The position numbers and the translations under genes are program-made. A model generated the notes under the pieces. That model searched no databases, was not told where the DNA came from, and saw only the letters and a list, made by a program, of their open reading frames with translations. From assembly GCA_016791145.1 (NCBI GenBank), contig JAEUNJ010000009.1, positions 1 through 39,842 of the forward strand: a stretch of 39,842 nucleotides of DNA, given 5' to 3'. The DNA comes from Rhodocyclaceae bacterium. GTDB lineage: Bacteria; Pseudomonadota; Gammaproteobacteria; Burkholderiales; Rhodocyclaceae. This document shows, in pieces, positions 27,578 to 36,064 of the stretch (positions are counted from its first letter, which is position 1; each line of letters starts with the position of its first letter).

Positions 27578-28048
27578 ATGCGTTACCGTCCCTTCCTCCT
27601 CCTTTCCGTCGCCGCCCTGCTCGCCGCCTGCGAGCAGCTCGGCATCGACGACCCGGTCAAGCTGGCCGCCGCCAAGGAGGCCGAGGCGCGGGCCATCGGC
27701 AGCGCCTGCCGGCATTCCGGCCGCAACCTCGAGGATTGCTACGACACCAATCCGAAGGCGTCGAAGGCGGCGGTCTTCGCCGGTTGGCGCGAGATGGACG
27801 CCTACATGCGGGAGAACAAGATCGAGGTCGTGCTTCCGGAGGGGAAGACCGGGAAGCCGGAACCCCACAAGGAAGCCGCCGCGGAAGAGGAAAAACCCGC
27901 CGCGAAGGACGTTGCCCCGCCGAAGGAAAGCACGCCCGCGCCGGGCCCCGCCAAGAAGGGGGCCTCCGCCAAGGCGACCGCCGGCTCAGGGCGCGGGGTT
28001 CGTGTAACGCAGGTGGATCGCCTCGATTTCCCTCGTCAGCTCGGCTGA
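27578..28048 (+). CDS. Small lipoprotein with Cys pair, unknown function
   Basis: A 156-aa predicted lipoprotein: signal peptide with lipobox LLAAC (lipidated Cys18). The mature part has a conserved-looking region IGSACRHSGRNLEDCYDTNP with two cysteines, then FAGWREMDAYMRENKIE, a stretch I recall from other betaproteobacterial lipoproteins of unknown function. The remainder is a low-complexity Lys/Pro/Ala/Glu tail. The last 63 bases overlap the 3' end of the convergent aldo/keto reductase gene, and the final residues (GVRVTQVDRLDFPRQLG) look like a run-on. TAAACT at 27547-27552 is a possible -10. Confidence 0.78.
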   Translation: MRYRPFLLLSVAALLAACEQLGIDDPVKLAAAKEAEARAIGSACRHSGRNLEDCYDTNPKASKAAVFAGWREMDAYMRENKIEVVLPEGKTGKPEPHKEAAAEEEKPAAKDVAPPKESTPAPGPAKKGASAKATAGSGRGVRVTQVDRLDFPRQLG

Positions 28049-29023
28049 CAGCGTCACCTCGGCCGAAGCCAGGTTCTCCGCCAGTTGCACCAGGTTCGTC
28101 GCCCCGATGATGGTGGCGGCCACGAACCGGCGGCTGCGCACGAAGGCGAGGGCCATCGCACCAGGCGCCAGGCCATGGCGACGTGCCAGGTCGCAGTAGG
28201 CCCGGGCCGCGGGCACCACGTTTTCCTTCGTGTATCGCTGGCCGAAGTTCTCGAACAGGTTGATCCGTCCCCTTCCCGGCGGATCGGTGAAGTACTTGCC
28301 GGTCAGGTAACCGAAGGCCAGGGGCGAGTAGGCCAGCAAGCCGAGGCGCTCCCGGTAGGCGATCTCCGCGAGGCCCGTCTCCCAGGTCCGGTTCAGCAGG
28401 CTGTAGGCGTTCTGCACCGAGACGATCCGCGGCAGGCCCAGTTCCTCGGCCAGGCGGAGGAACTGCATGACGCCCCAGGGCGTCTCGTTGGAAAGCCCCA
28501 CGTAGCGGACCTTCCCCTCCCGGACCAGTTCGGCAAGGGCTTCCAGCGTGTCGCGGATCGGCGTCGAGGGCCGCTCCCGGGCGGGGTCGAACTGGTAGCC
28601 CCCGAAAAGGGGCGTGTTGCGGTCCGGCCAGTGGAGCTGGTAGAGATCGACGAAATCGGTCTGCAGTCGGCGCAGCGAGCCCTCCAGGGCGGCGCGCAGG
28701 TTTGCGCGGTCCAGGCCCGGTTCGCCGTTCCTGACCCATTTCATCGTGCGGCCCGGGCCGCACGCCTTGGTCGCCAGGACCACCCGGTCCCGGGGCTGGC
28801 GCCGCAGCCAGGTGCCGATATAGGTCTCGGAACGGCCGTAGCTCTCGGCGGTTGCGGGAACCGAATACATCTCCGCCGTATCGACGAAATTGACGCCGGC
28901 CGCGAAGGCGGCGTCGAGCTGGGCGTGGGCGTCGGCTTCGCTGTTCTGGGTGCCCCAGGTCATGGTGCCGAGGCAGATTTCGGATACCTGCGGTCCTCCG
29001 TCGCCGAGGGTGTTCATCTTCAT
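27986..29023 (-). CDS. Aldo/keto reductase, Tas-like
   Basis: NADPH-dependent aldo/keto reductase of 345 aa, the same size as E. coli Tas (346 aa), which it also resembles at ICLGTMTWGTQNSEADAHAQ. The tetrad is visible: Asp and Tyr in VDTAEMYS, Lys in LATKACG, His in LYQLHWPDR. The C-terminal cofactor segment IIGATNLVQLAENL is typical. AAGGAG precedes ATG 29023 at seven bases; 15 in-frame residues upstream are rejected. The substrate is unknown. Its 3' end overlaps the convergent lipoprotein gene. Confidence 0.93.
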   Translation of the reverse strand: MKMNTLGDGGPQVSEICLGTMTWGTQNSEADAHAQLDAAFAAGVNFVDTAEMYSVPATAESYGRSETYIGTWLRRQPRDRVVLATKACGPGRTMKWVRNGEPGLDRANLRAALEGSLRRLQTDFVDLYQLHWPDRNTPLFGGYQFDPARERPSTPIRDTLEALAELVREGKVRYVGLSNETPWGVMQFLRLAEELGLPRIVSVQNAYSLLNRTWETGLAEIAYRERLGLLAYSPLAFGYLTGKYFTDPPGRGRINLFENFGQRYTKENVVPAARAYCDLARRHGLAPGAMALAFVRSRRFVAATIIGATNLVQLAENLASAEVTLSAELTREIEAIHLRYTNPAP

Positions 29024-29121
29024 GGCTGCTCCTTGGGGTGTCGGCCTCGCTCGGCGCGGCTCCGGCAAGGCTCGCGGGGAGCGTATTCTATGCGCCCGCC
29101 CCGCTGGTCCCCGAGGTCCCG

Positions 29122-30204
29122 ATGCAAGCCACCGTCCCCACCGGGGCTCCCGCCCTCCTCCTTTACTGCCGCCCCGGCTTCGAGGGCGAGTGCGCGCGGG
29201 AAATCTCCGGGCTCGCGGCGGAATTGGGGGTCTGGGGCCACGTGCGGGCCAAGCCGGACGGCGGTTACCTGAGCTTCCATCCCAATGACGAGGCGGGGGC
29301 CCTGCTGCTGCGCACCAGGTTGCGCTTTGCCGATCTGGTCTTCCCGCGCCAGTGGATCCACCGGGCCTGCCGCGTCGACGGCCTGCCGGTCACCGACCGG
29401 GCCACCCCGGTGGCCGAAGCCGCGGCGGCCATCGGCGAGAACTTCTCGGCTTTCTGGATCGAGACGGCCGATACGAACGAGGCCAAGGAGCTCTCATCCT
29501 TCTGCCGCCGTTTCGCGGTTCCGCTCGAAAAGGCCCTGCGCGAGCGGAACCTGCTGGGCGACGATCCGCGCCTGCCGCGCCTGCACGTCTTCTTCCTCGG
29601 CTCCGGCGCCGCCTGGGTCGGCGTCACCGGCGCGGGCAATGCGGCGCCCTGGCCCATGGGCATCCCGCGGCTCAAGATGCCCCGGGGCGCACCGTCCCGC
29701 TCGACCCTCAAGCTCGCCGAGGCCTTCCTCGTGTTCCTGGGCGCGGAAGCCCAGGCCGAATGGCTGCGGGAAGGCCGGACCGCCGTGGACCTGGGGGCAG
29801 CCCCAGGAGGATGGACCTGGCAACTGGTGCATCGGGGCCTGCACGTGGCGGCGGTGGACAATGGAGCCCTCGACCCGGCGCTGCTCGCCGACGACCGGGT
29901 CGAGCACCTGCGTGCCGACGGGCTGACCTGGCGGCCGAAGCGGCCCGTGGACTGGCTGGTCTGCGACATGGTGGAAAAGCCCTCGCGGATTGCCCGGCTG
30001 GTGGGGGACTGGGCGGCCGAGGGGCACTGCCGGCGGGCGATCTTCAACCTGAAGCTGCCCATGAAGCGGCGCTACGACGCGGTACTCGACTGCCGGGCAC
30101 TCATCGGAGAACGCCTGGACGCGGCCGGAATCAAATACCGGCTTCGCATGCGCCAGCTCTACCACGACCGGGAAGAGGTGACCTGCTACCTGGAAACCCG
30201 CTGA
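29122..30204 (+). CDS. rlmM: 23S rRNA (cytidine2498-2'-O)-methyltransferase RlmM
   Basis: RlmM methylates the 2'-O of C2498 of 23S rRNA. The 360-aa protein (E. coli 366 aa) opens with the diagnostic LLLYCRPGFEGECAREI, continues with the THUMP-like N-terminal half, and has a Rossmann methyltransferase half with the SAM site DLGAAPGGWTW and the catalytic-lysine region FNLKLPMKRR. The RlmM-typical end RMRQLYHDREEVTCY is present. GAGG lies nine... about six bases before ATG 29122. It is divergent from the aldo/keto reductase gene. Confidence 0.96.
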   Translation: MQATVPTGAPALLLYCRPGFEGECAREISGLAAELGVWGHVRAKPDGGYLSFHPNDEAGALLLRTRLRFADLVFPRQWIHRACRVDGLPVTDRATPVAEAAAAIGENFSAFWIETADTNEAKELSSFCRRFAVPLEKALRERNLLGDDPRLPRLHVFFLGSGAAWVGVTGAGNAAPWPMGIPRLKMPRGAPSRSTLKLAEAFLVFLGAEAQAEWLREGRTAVDLGAAPGGWTWQLVHRGLHVAAVDNGALDPALLADDRVEHLRADGLTWRPKRPVDWLVCDMVEKPSRIARLVGDWAAEGHCRRAIFNLKLPMKRRYDAVLDCRALIGERLDAAGIKYRLRMRQLYHDREEVTCYLETR

Positions 30205-30386
30205 TCCTCCGTGACGGCCACGCGCTCCGGCGGGAAGCCCTTGATTAAAGTAGAATTGCGTTTCGGCGTCCCACCGGTTGGCGCCGTTCCCGGCCGCGCC
30301 ATCCCTGCGGCCAGCACAAGTCACCACATTGGCATCGCCGCCTGAACCGGTACCCCGCGTGGGGCAGGCCGATTCAGGAGATCCTT

Positions 30387-31796
30387 TTGAAATTCGAAGA
30401 CCTCGGGCTGATGCCCGAACTGCTGCGGGCCGTTCACGAGAACGGATATACCGAGCCGACCCCCATCCAGGCCCAGGCCATTCCCATCGTGCTGGCCGGC
30501 AAGGACGTGATGGGCGGCGCCCAGACCGGCACGGGCAAGACGGCCGGCTTCACGCTGCCGCTGCTGCAACGCCTGTCGAGGCACGCCAACACCTCCCCCT
30601 CCCCGGCCCGGCACCCGGTGCGGGCCCTGATCCTGACGCCGACCCGCGAACTGGCCATGCAGGTCTTCGACAGCGTCAAGACCTACGGCAAGTACGTTCC
30701 GCTGCGCGCCACCTGCATCTACGGCGGCGTCGACATGAAGCCGCAGATCGCGGAAATGAAGGAGGGCCGGGAGATCGTCGTCGCCACCCCCGGACGCCTC
30801 CTGGACCACGTGCAGCAGAAGACGGTCAATTTCGGCGCCGTCGAGGTGCTGGTGCTCGACGAGGCGGACCGCATGCTGGACATGGGCTTCATCCCGGACA
30901 TCAAGCGCATCCTGGCCCTGCTGCCCAGGGAGCGGCAGAGCCTGCTCTTCTCGGCCACGTTCTCCGACGAGATCAAGAGACTGGCGGATGCGATGCTGCG
31001 AAGCCCGCAACTCATCGAGGTGGCCCGTCGCAACACCGTCTCCGAGACCATCACCCACCGGGTGCACATGGTTCCGGCCGACCAGAAGCGCTATCTGCTG
31101 CTGCACCTGCTGCGGGAGGCGGAACTCAAGCAGGTGCTGGTCTTCGTGGGCACGAAGTTCGGCACCAGCCGCCTCGCCACCTGGCTGACCCGCCAGGGAA
31201 TCAATGCCGATGCCATACACGGCGACAAGAGCCAGGCCCAGCGCACCGAGGCCCTCGAGGCGTTCAAGTCCGGGAGCGTGCAGGTCCTGGTGGCCACCGA
31301 CGTGGCTGCCCGGGGCCTGGACATCGACGACTTGCCGCACGTGATCAACTACGAGTTGCCCCACGTGGCGGAAGACTATATCCACCGCATTGGCCGCACG
31401 GGGCGCGCCGGCAAGCATGGCGATGCCACCTCCCTGGTGAGTCCGGAGGAAAAGTTCCGGCTGGCGGAGATCGAGAAACTGATCAAGTTCAAGATCGAGC
31501 AGGTGCCCGCATCCGGCTTCATGACGGGCCCTGCGGACGAACCGCGGGAGCGCGGGGGGCACGGCCACAAGCACCGGGAGCGGGAACGCCACGGCCCGAA
31601 GACGGAGGTCCGGTTGCCTGCCCCGGCGGCCCACGTGCCGGCGCCGGACGGCTTCGATTTCCGCAAACCCTACGAGGCCAAGGCGGCCGCACCGGACGCC
31701 GCCGCCCCGGCGACCGGAAAGGCGGAACCACCGCCCCGGCGTCCGCTGCGCCCCGTGGCTGCCCTGCTGGGCGGATTCGGCAGGAAGGACGGATGA
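30387..31796 (+). CDS. rhlE: DEAD-box RNA helicase, RhlE-like
   Basis: ATP-dependent RNA helicase of 469 aa, involved in ribosome or RNA remodelling. The Q-motif FEDLGLMPELLRAV and PTPIQAQAIP, Walker A AQTGTGKT, VLDEADRMLDMGF (DEAD), SATF, and HRIGRTGRAG are all in order. The C-terminal extension is charged (HGHKHRERERHG) and Ala/Pro-rich, as in RhlE-type enzymes. The start is TTG 30387 with CAGGAG six bases upstream. About 180 bp without a gene precede it; TAGAAT at 30251-30256 could be the -10, giving a long leader of about 125 nt, which in helicase genes can serve regulation. Confidence 0.93.
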   Translation: MKFEDLGLMPELLRAVHENGYTEPTPIQAQAIPIVLAGKDVMGGAQTGTGKTAGFTLPLLQRLSRHANTSPSPARHPVRALILTPTRELAMQVFDSVKTYGKYVPLRATCIYGGVDMKPQIAEMKEGREIVVATPGRLLDHVQQKTVNFGAVEVLVLDEADRMLDMGFIPDIKRILALLPRERQSLLFSATFSDEIKRLADAMLRSPQLIEVARRNTVSETITHRVHMVPADQKRYLLLHLLREAELKQVLVFVGTKFGTSRLATWLTRQGINADAIHGDKSQAQRTEALEAFKSGSVQVLVATDVAARGLDIDDLPHVINYELPHVAEDYIHRIGRTGRAGKHGDATSLVSPEEKFRLAEIEKLIKFKIEQVPASGFMTGPADEPRERGGHGHKHRERERHGPKTEVRLPAPAAHVPAPDGFDFRKPYEAKAAAPDAAAPATGKAEPPPRRPLRPVAALLGGFGRKDG

Positions 31797-31806
31797 GGGG
31801 AACGCC

Positions 31807-32643
31807 ATGAAACTGGTCCGCTTCGGCCCCCGGGGCCGCGAAAAACCAGGGATCATCGACCCCTCGGGCGCCCTGCGCGACCTGTCCGGCGTGGTCGGCG
31901 GCATCGGCTGGGAGGAGATCTCGCCGGCGGGACTGCGACGCCTGGCCCGGCTTGACCCCGGTGCGTTGCCGAAGGTGCGGGGCCGGCCCCGGTTGGGCGT
32001 GCCTTACGCGGGGATCTCGAAGATCGTCGCCATCGGCCTCAACTACCGGGACCACGCCCGGGAATCGAACATGCCGATTCCCAAGGAGCCGGTGGTGTTC
32101 ATGAAGGCGACCACCTGCATCAACGGTCCCTTCGATCCCCTGCTCAAACCCGCGGGATCGACGAAGATGGACTGGGAGGTGGAACTGGGCGTCGTCATCG
32201 GCCGGGAAGCCCGGCGGGTCGACGCCGCCCGGGCCCTCGACCACGTGGCCGGCTATTGCACCTTCAACGACGTGTCGGAGCGGGCCTTCCAGCTCGAGAT
32301 GGGCGGCCAGTGGGACAAGGGCAAGGGCTGCGACAGCTTCGGTCCCATCGGCCCCTGGCTGGTGACCCGCGACGAGGTGCCGGATCCCCAGAACCTGCGC
32401 CTGTGGCTCGCCGTGAACGGGGAACGCATGCAGGACAGTTCCACCGCCGAGATGATCTTCCCCTGCGCCGAACTGGTGAGCTACGTTTCCCGCTTCATGA
32501 CCCTGAATCCCGGCGACCTGATCGTCACCGGGACGCCACCCGGCGTGGGCATGGGACGGGGCCGCTTCCTGCAGGCCGGCGACGTGGTGACCCTGGGCGT
32601 GGACGGGCTCGGCGAGCAGCGGCAGGTCGTCCGCCAGGCCTGA
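31807..32643 (+). CDS. Fumarylacetoacetate hydrolase family protein
   Basis: A 278-aa FAH-fold enzyme, cutting or isomerising C-C bonds of beta-keto or enol acids with a divalent metal. Metal-site regions: GLNYRDHARESN, KMDWEVELGVVIGREAR (two Glu), FNDVSERAFQ (Asp), and the late GTPPGVGMG. The closest annotated relatives would be 2-hydroxyhepta-2,4-diene-1,7-dioate isomerase-like proteins, but specificity is not predictable. AGGGGAA lies before the ATG, and the gene begins 10 bp after rhlE, so cotranscription is likely though no functional link is evident. Confidence 0.92.
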   Translation: MKLVRFGPRGREKPGIIDPSGALRDLSGVVGGIGWEEISPAGLRRLARLDPGALPKVRGRPRLGVPYAGISKIVAIGLNYRDHARESNMPIPKEPVVFMKATTCINGPFDPLLKPAGSTKMDWEVELGVVIGREARRVDAARALDHVAGYCTFNDVSERAFQLEMGGQWDKGKGCDSFGPIGPWLVTRDEVPDPQNLRLWLAVNGERMQDSSTAEMIFPCAELVSYVSRFMTLNPGDLIVTGTPPGVGMGRGRFLQAGDVVTLGVDGLGEQRQVVRQA

Positions 32644-32773
32644 TCCTCCTCGGCCGCCGGGACTCCGCCGACGGCATTTCCGCCCGCCGATGCGGTCCGC
32701 GCGGGTCCATGCCGACGACGGTCCGCCGGCCGCCTTGACCCTCCGCGGCCTTCCTGCGAGACTTCTAATCCGC

Positions 32774-34105
32774 ATGAGCAACGCGCCTCCCACCACCGCC
32801 CCCGCCCAGCCCCCGCCGCTCCGCTCCGATGGCTTCCTCGCCAGGCTGCGCAATGCCGGCGTCGAGGCCGGCGACAGCGAGGAACAGCGCCTCAACAAGT
32901 CGCTGCTGGTCTTCGCCACGGGCCTCGTCAGCGCGGCATCCATGCTGTGGCTGGCCCTCTACTGGATGCTGGGTCCGCAACTGTCGGCCACCTATCCCTT
33001 CCTTTTCCAGCTGGCCCTGACCGCCAACCTGGTCGTCTATGTCGCCAGCCGCAACTTCGACTTCTTCCGCGTCACGCAACTCGCCCTCTTCCTGTTCGCT
33101 CCCTTCGCGGTGCAATGGAGCATCGGCAACTTCATCACCGCCAGCGGCATCATCCTCTGGGGCCTGCTGGCCCCGGTGGGGGCGATCCTCTTCTTCGGCG
33201 TCCGCGAATCGGTGGCCTGGTTCTTCGCCTGGGCCTTCCTCACGCTCCTTTCCGGAGCCTTCGACTTCGTCCTCGCCGACACGGCGAGCCTGCAGGCGAC
33301 GGCGGTGCCCATGCGCACCAGCGTCGTCTTCTTCGCCCTCAACTTCGTCGCCGTGGCGACCATCATCTACATGCTGCTGCGCTTTTCCATCCAGGAGAAG
33401 CGCAAGACCGAGGAAAAGCTGCGCGAGGCGCACCACCTGCTGCAGATCGAACAGGACCGGTCCGAGCGCCTCCTGCTCAACATCCTCCCGGGCCCCGTCG
33501 CCGAAAGGCTGAAGAACTCCGACGAGACCATCGCCGACGGATTCGCCGACGTCACCGTCATGTTCGCCGACATCGTGAACTTCACCCAGGTGGCCGCCGG
33601 CATGTCCCCGGGCGAGGTATTCTCGATGCTGAACCGCATCTTCTCCGCCTGGGACGAACTGGCCGAAAGCTACGGCCTGGAGAAGATCAAGACCATCGGC
33701 GACGCCTACATGGTGGCCGGCGGGCTGAACGACGGCTGCCGCGACTATTCGGCCGCGGTCGCCGACATGGCGGTGTCCATGCGGGACCTGCTGCACCGGG
33801 ATTTCACCGTCAATACGTCCCACCTGGAGGTGCGCATCGGCATCGGCACGGGCCCGGTGGTGGCCGGGGTCGTGGGCAAGAAGAAGTTCATTTACGACCT
33901 CTGGGGCGACACGGTGAACATTGCCAGCCGCATCACCACCGAGGGCGTGCCCGGCATGGTCCAGTGCGACACGACCACCTTCCGGCGGCTGCGGGACGGC
34001 TTCGATTTCCACGAGCCCCAGACGATCTACCTGAAGGGCAAGGGCAACATGACCGTCTATCGCCTGATCGGGCGCCGGGCCGCGCAGGAGATCCAGGTCG
34101 TCTGA
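32774..34105 (+). CDS. Membrane-bound class III adenylate cyclase
   Basis: A 443-aa adenylate cyclase. Residues 40-210 form about six membrane helices, then a charged helical linker (EKRKTEEKLREAHHLLQ) and the catalytic domain from about 255. Metal-binding Asp266 (MFADIVNF) and Asp310 (TIGDAYM) are present. Purine-selecting residues Lys306 (EKIKTIG) and Asp375 (IYDLWGD) indicate adenylate rather than guanylate specificity, and Asn382 and Arg386 (VNIASR) complete the site. All catalytic residues are intact, so it should be active as a homodimer. The helical sensor is not a domain I can name. It is convergent with a histidine kinase gene. Confidence 0.93.
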   Translation: MSNAPPTTAPAQPPPLRSDGFLARLRNAGVEAGDSEEQRLNKSLLVFATGLVSAASMLWLALYWMLGPQLSATYPFLFQLALTANLVVYVASRNFDFFRVTQLALFLFAPFAVQWSIGNFITASGIILWGLLAPVGAILFFGVRESVAWFFAWAFLTLLSGAFDFVLADTASLQATAVPMRTSVVFFALNFVAVATIIYMLLRFSIQEKRKTEEKLREAHHLLQIEQDRSERLLLNILPGPVAERLKNSDETIADGFADVTVMFADIVNFTQVAAGMSPGEVFSMLNRIFSAWDELAESYGLEKIKTIGDAYMVAGGLNDGCRDYSAAVADMAVSMRDLLHRDFTVNTSHLEVRIGIGTGPVVAGVVGKKKFIYDLWGDTVNIASRITTEGVPGMVQCDTTTFRRLRDGFDFHEPQTIYLKGKGNMTVYRLIGRRAAQEIQVV

Positions 34106-34186
34106 ACCCGAAAGCCTCGCGGCGGCGGGACGCCGGCGTACCCCGGACCGGCCACCTCACCGCAGGGGCCCGCGGTCCCTGGCGGG

Positions 34187-35899
34187 TCACTTCCCCGCGG
34201 GAACGACGCGAAAGGCCACCCGGCCGGGGGTGTTTTCCTCCAGCTTCAACAGGTATCCGCAGGCCGCCGCATAACGGGCCACCTGGTAGAGGCCCACGCC
34301 GAACCCGCCGGCCGATTCCACAGGTCCCCGCCCGATCTCCCGGGCCAGGGACTCGGGAATGGCGCCCCCCCCGTCGGCCACCGTCAGGGCCGCACCGCCG
34401 GGCACGGCCTCCAGGGACGCGCGGATGGGAATGCCCGGCTCCCGCTGGCGCTTCTCCAGGGCATTGCGCAACAGGTTCTCGGCCGCCGCGCCGAACAGCG
34501 CCGAAGGCACCTGCAAGCCCTCCAGGCCCTGCGGCGCAGCGAACTCCACCGGCTCGCCCGCGAAGCGCCCGGCGATCTCCCGCCACCATTCGGCGGCATC
34601 CCCGGGGGTCGCCTCGGCCAGCTCCGGCGCCTTCAGCTTGTCCAGGGTCTGCTGCAGGCGCGATGCGATGACGGGCAACTGGCGCCGGACCATCTCCTGG
34701 AAGCGGGGCGACGACGCATCGTCGCCGGCCGCCGCCGCGCAGAGGGTGTTCAGCGACTGGAGCAGGTTCTTCACATCGTGGGTGAGCCGCGACCCGGTTT
34801 CGTAGATGGCCTGGAGATAGCTGAGCCGCCGCAGTTCCGCGGCCCGCAGGCGGGCATGGTGGAATTCCGCGATGAGGCGGGTGACCACGTTCAGGTGCCA
34901 GGCCATCACCGGGGTCGTGGCGTGGGCGGTGTAGACCCGGATCGTGAGGCGTTCGTGCGGAAAGTCGTTGCGCTCGCCGCGGATGTCGCCGAAGGTCCCG
35001 GCGTCGTCCTCGGTCCGCCACTCTCCGCCAGCGACCCAGGGAATCCGCCGGGGCAGTTCCGCACAGGCCCGCGCCACGAAGAGGCCGGGATCGTCGTCCC
35101 CCTGGACGGCGGCAGACAGGGACTCCACCCACTCCTCGAAGGGCGTCCCCAGCGAAAGCAGGTGCCGGGACAGGAGGGTCCCGAAGCCGGCGAAGCCGCC
35201 GCGCGGATTCCACGCCCAGGCCAGGAGCATCAGGGCGCCGGCCGTCAGCAGCGTGGCCAGCATCAGGGCCGTGAGGTAGTCCAGGCCCCCGACGGCCATG
35301 CCGGCGATACTGCCCAGCATCAGCACGGCGAGGACGAGGAGGACGATGACGCTATAGACCAGGTCCACCGCGTTCCGGTAGCCCGGCGCCTCCGGTTCCA
35401 CGGGCAGCAGCCCCATGAACAGGAGCAGGATGGGGAGCCCGGCGATGACGATCTGGTGCAGGTTCGCTCCCGTCTGGAGCCCGCCGGGCAGCATCCGCGG
35501 GACGAGGATCGCCAGCATGGCCGCCACCAGGTACGCAAGCGCGAGCAGGTGGAACAGCCTGTTCCAGCGGCTTCCCGGATGGAACACCTTGCCGCCGATG
35601 GTGCCCGCGATGAGCAATGCCCAGAGGATCAGGGTGCCCCAGTGGAGGTGCAGCGCGCCGTAGGCCACCAGCGCCGCCAGCACCGCGATGCTCACCGGCG
35701 CGATGCGCCGGTCCGCCTGGATGAAGGGCTGCCAGAGGAAGAAGAGCCCCACCTGGACCACCGCCAGGGTGCGCCCCACGGGATTCGCCACGCCCTCCAG
35801 CAGCGTCAGGTAGAACAGGACCAGCAGGGCGAAAAGCAGCCAGCGGCGCCGTTGCGCGATCCGGTCCAGCAACCTCGACGACGAACCCGAACCTATCAC
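34187..35899 (-). CDS. Orphan membrane histidine kinase
   Basis: A 570-aa sensor kinase. Eight membrane helices occupy about residues 20-231, a divergent GAF-like region (about 245-345, with IPWVAGGEWR) and a coiled coil (HARLRAAELRRLSYLQ) follow. The H-box is SRLTHDVKNLLQSL with His374; the ATP domain has N475 and N479 in ENLLRNALEKR, Asp509 in VADGGGAIP and the glycine loop GGFGVGLYQV. All kinase boxes are intact. No response regulator is adjacent. The start is GTG 35899. It is divergent from the sigma-54 driven pilin gene, which recalls pilS being a multi-helix membrane kinase, but the H-box context differs and no pilR is seen. Confidence 0.88.
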   Translation of the reverse strand: MIGSGSSSRLLDRIAQRRRWLLFALLVLFYLTLLEGVANPVGRTLAVVQVGLFFLWQPFIQADRRIAPVSIAVLAALVAYGALHLHWGTLILWALLIAGTIGGKVFHPGSRWNRLFHLLALAYLVAAMLAILVPRMLPGGLQTGANLHQIVIAGLPILLLFMGLLPVEPEAPGYRNAVDLVYSVIVLLVLAVLMLGSIAGMAVGGLDYLTALMLATLLTAGALMLLAWAWNPRGGFAGFGTLLSRHLLSLGTPFEEWVESLSAAVQGDDDPGLFVARACAELPRRIPWVAGGEWRTEDDAGTFGDIRGERNDFPHERLTIRVYTAHATTPVMAWHLNVVTRLIAEFHHARLRAAELRRLSYLQAIYETGSRLTHDVKNLLQSLNTLCAAAAGDDASSPRFQEMVRRQLPVIASRLQQTLDKLKAPELAEATPGDAAEWWREIAGRFAGEPVEFAAPQGLEGLQVPSALFGAAAENLLRNALEKRQREPGIPIRASLEAVPGGAALTVADGGGAIPESLAREIGRGPVESAGGFGVGLYQVARYAAACGYLLKLEENTPGRVAFRVVPAGK

Positions 35900-35910
35900 T
35901 TTGGCGATAT

Positions 35911-35986
35911 GTCGAAAAATGGACGCAAGCGTGGAGATTCCGTCACTTCACCTCAAGAAAACGACCCAAACTGCCGTTTTTTCGAC
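35911..35986. promoter_or_regulatory. Spaced 9-bp inverted repeat upstream of the sigma-54 pilin promoter
   Basis: GTCGAAAAA at 35911-35919 and TTTTTCGAC at 35978-35986 are perfect inverted copies separated by 58 bp, an AT-rich feature in a GC-rich genome. They lie about 36 to 110 bp upstream of the predicted pilin transcription start, where an enhancer-binding protein would act. The left copy is preceded by TAT giving TATGTCG; P. aeruginosa PilR sites contain a TGTC core. Confidence 0.45.
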
Positions 35987-35996
35987 GAAAATGGGA

Positions 35997-36011
35997 TGGC
36001 ATCGTTCTTGC
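35997..36011 (+). promoter_or_regulatory. Sigma-54 promoter for the pilin-like gene
   Basis: TGGCATCGTTCTTGC matches the sigma-54 consensus TGGCAC-N5-TTGC at all but one position, with the invariant GG and GC separated by 10 bases. The predicted transcription start is near 36022, leaving a leader of about 43 nt before ATG 36065. Pilin genes in many proteobacteria are driven by sigma-54 and PilR. Confidence 0.75.
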
Positions 36012-36034
36012 GTTTCCGATATTACCCCCAGGAG

Positions 36035-36051
36035 GGCGCCCGCCGGGCGCC
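36035..36051 (+). promoter_or_regulatory. Hairpin in the pilin leader next to the ribosome site
   Basis: GGCGCCC and GGGCGCC form a 7-bp stem with loop GCC, directly followed by the strong ribosome site GAGGAGAAGG. A hairpin abutting the ribosome site may stabilise the mRNA, as seen for highly expressed surface proteins. Confidence 0.4.
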
Positions 36052-36064
36052 GAGGAGAAGGAAA

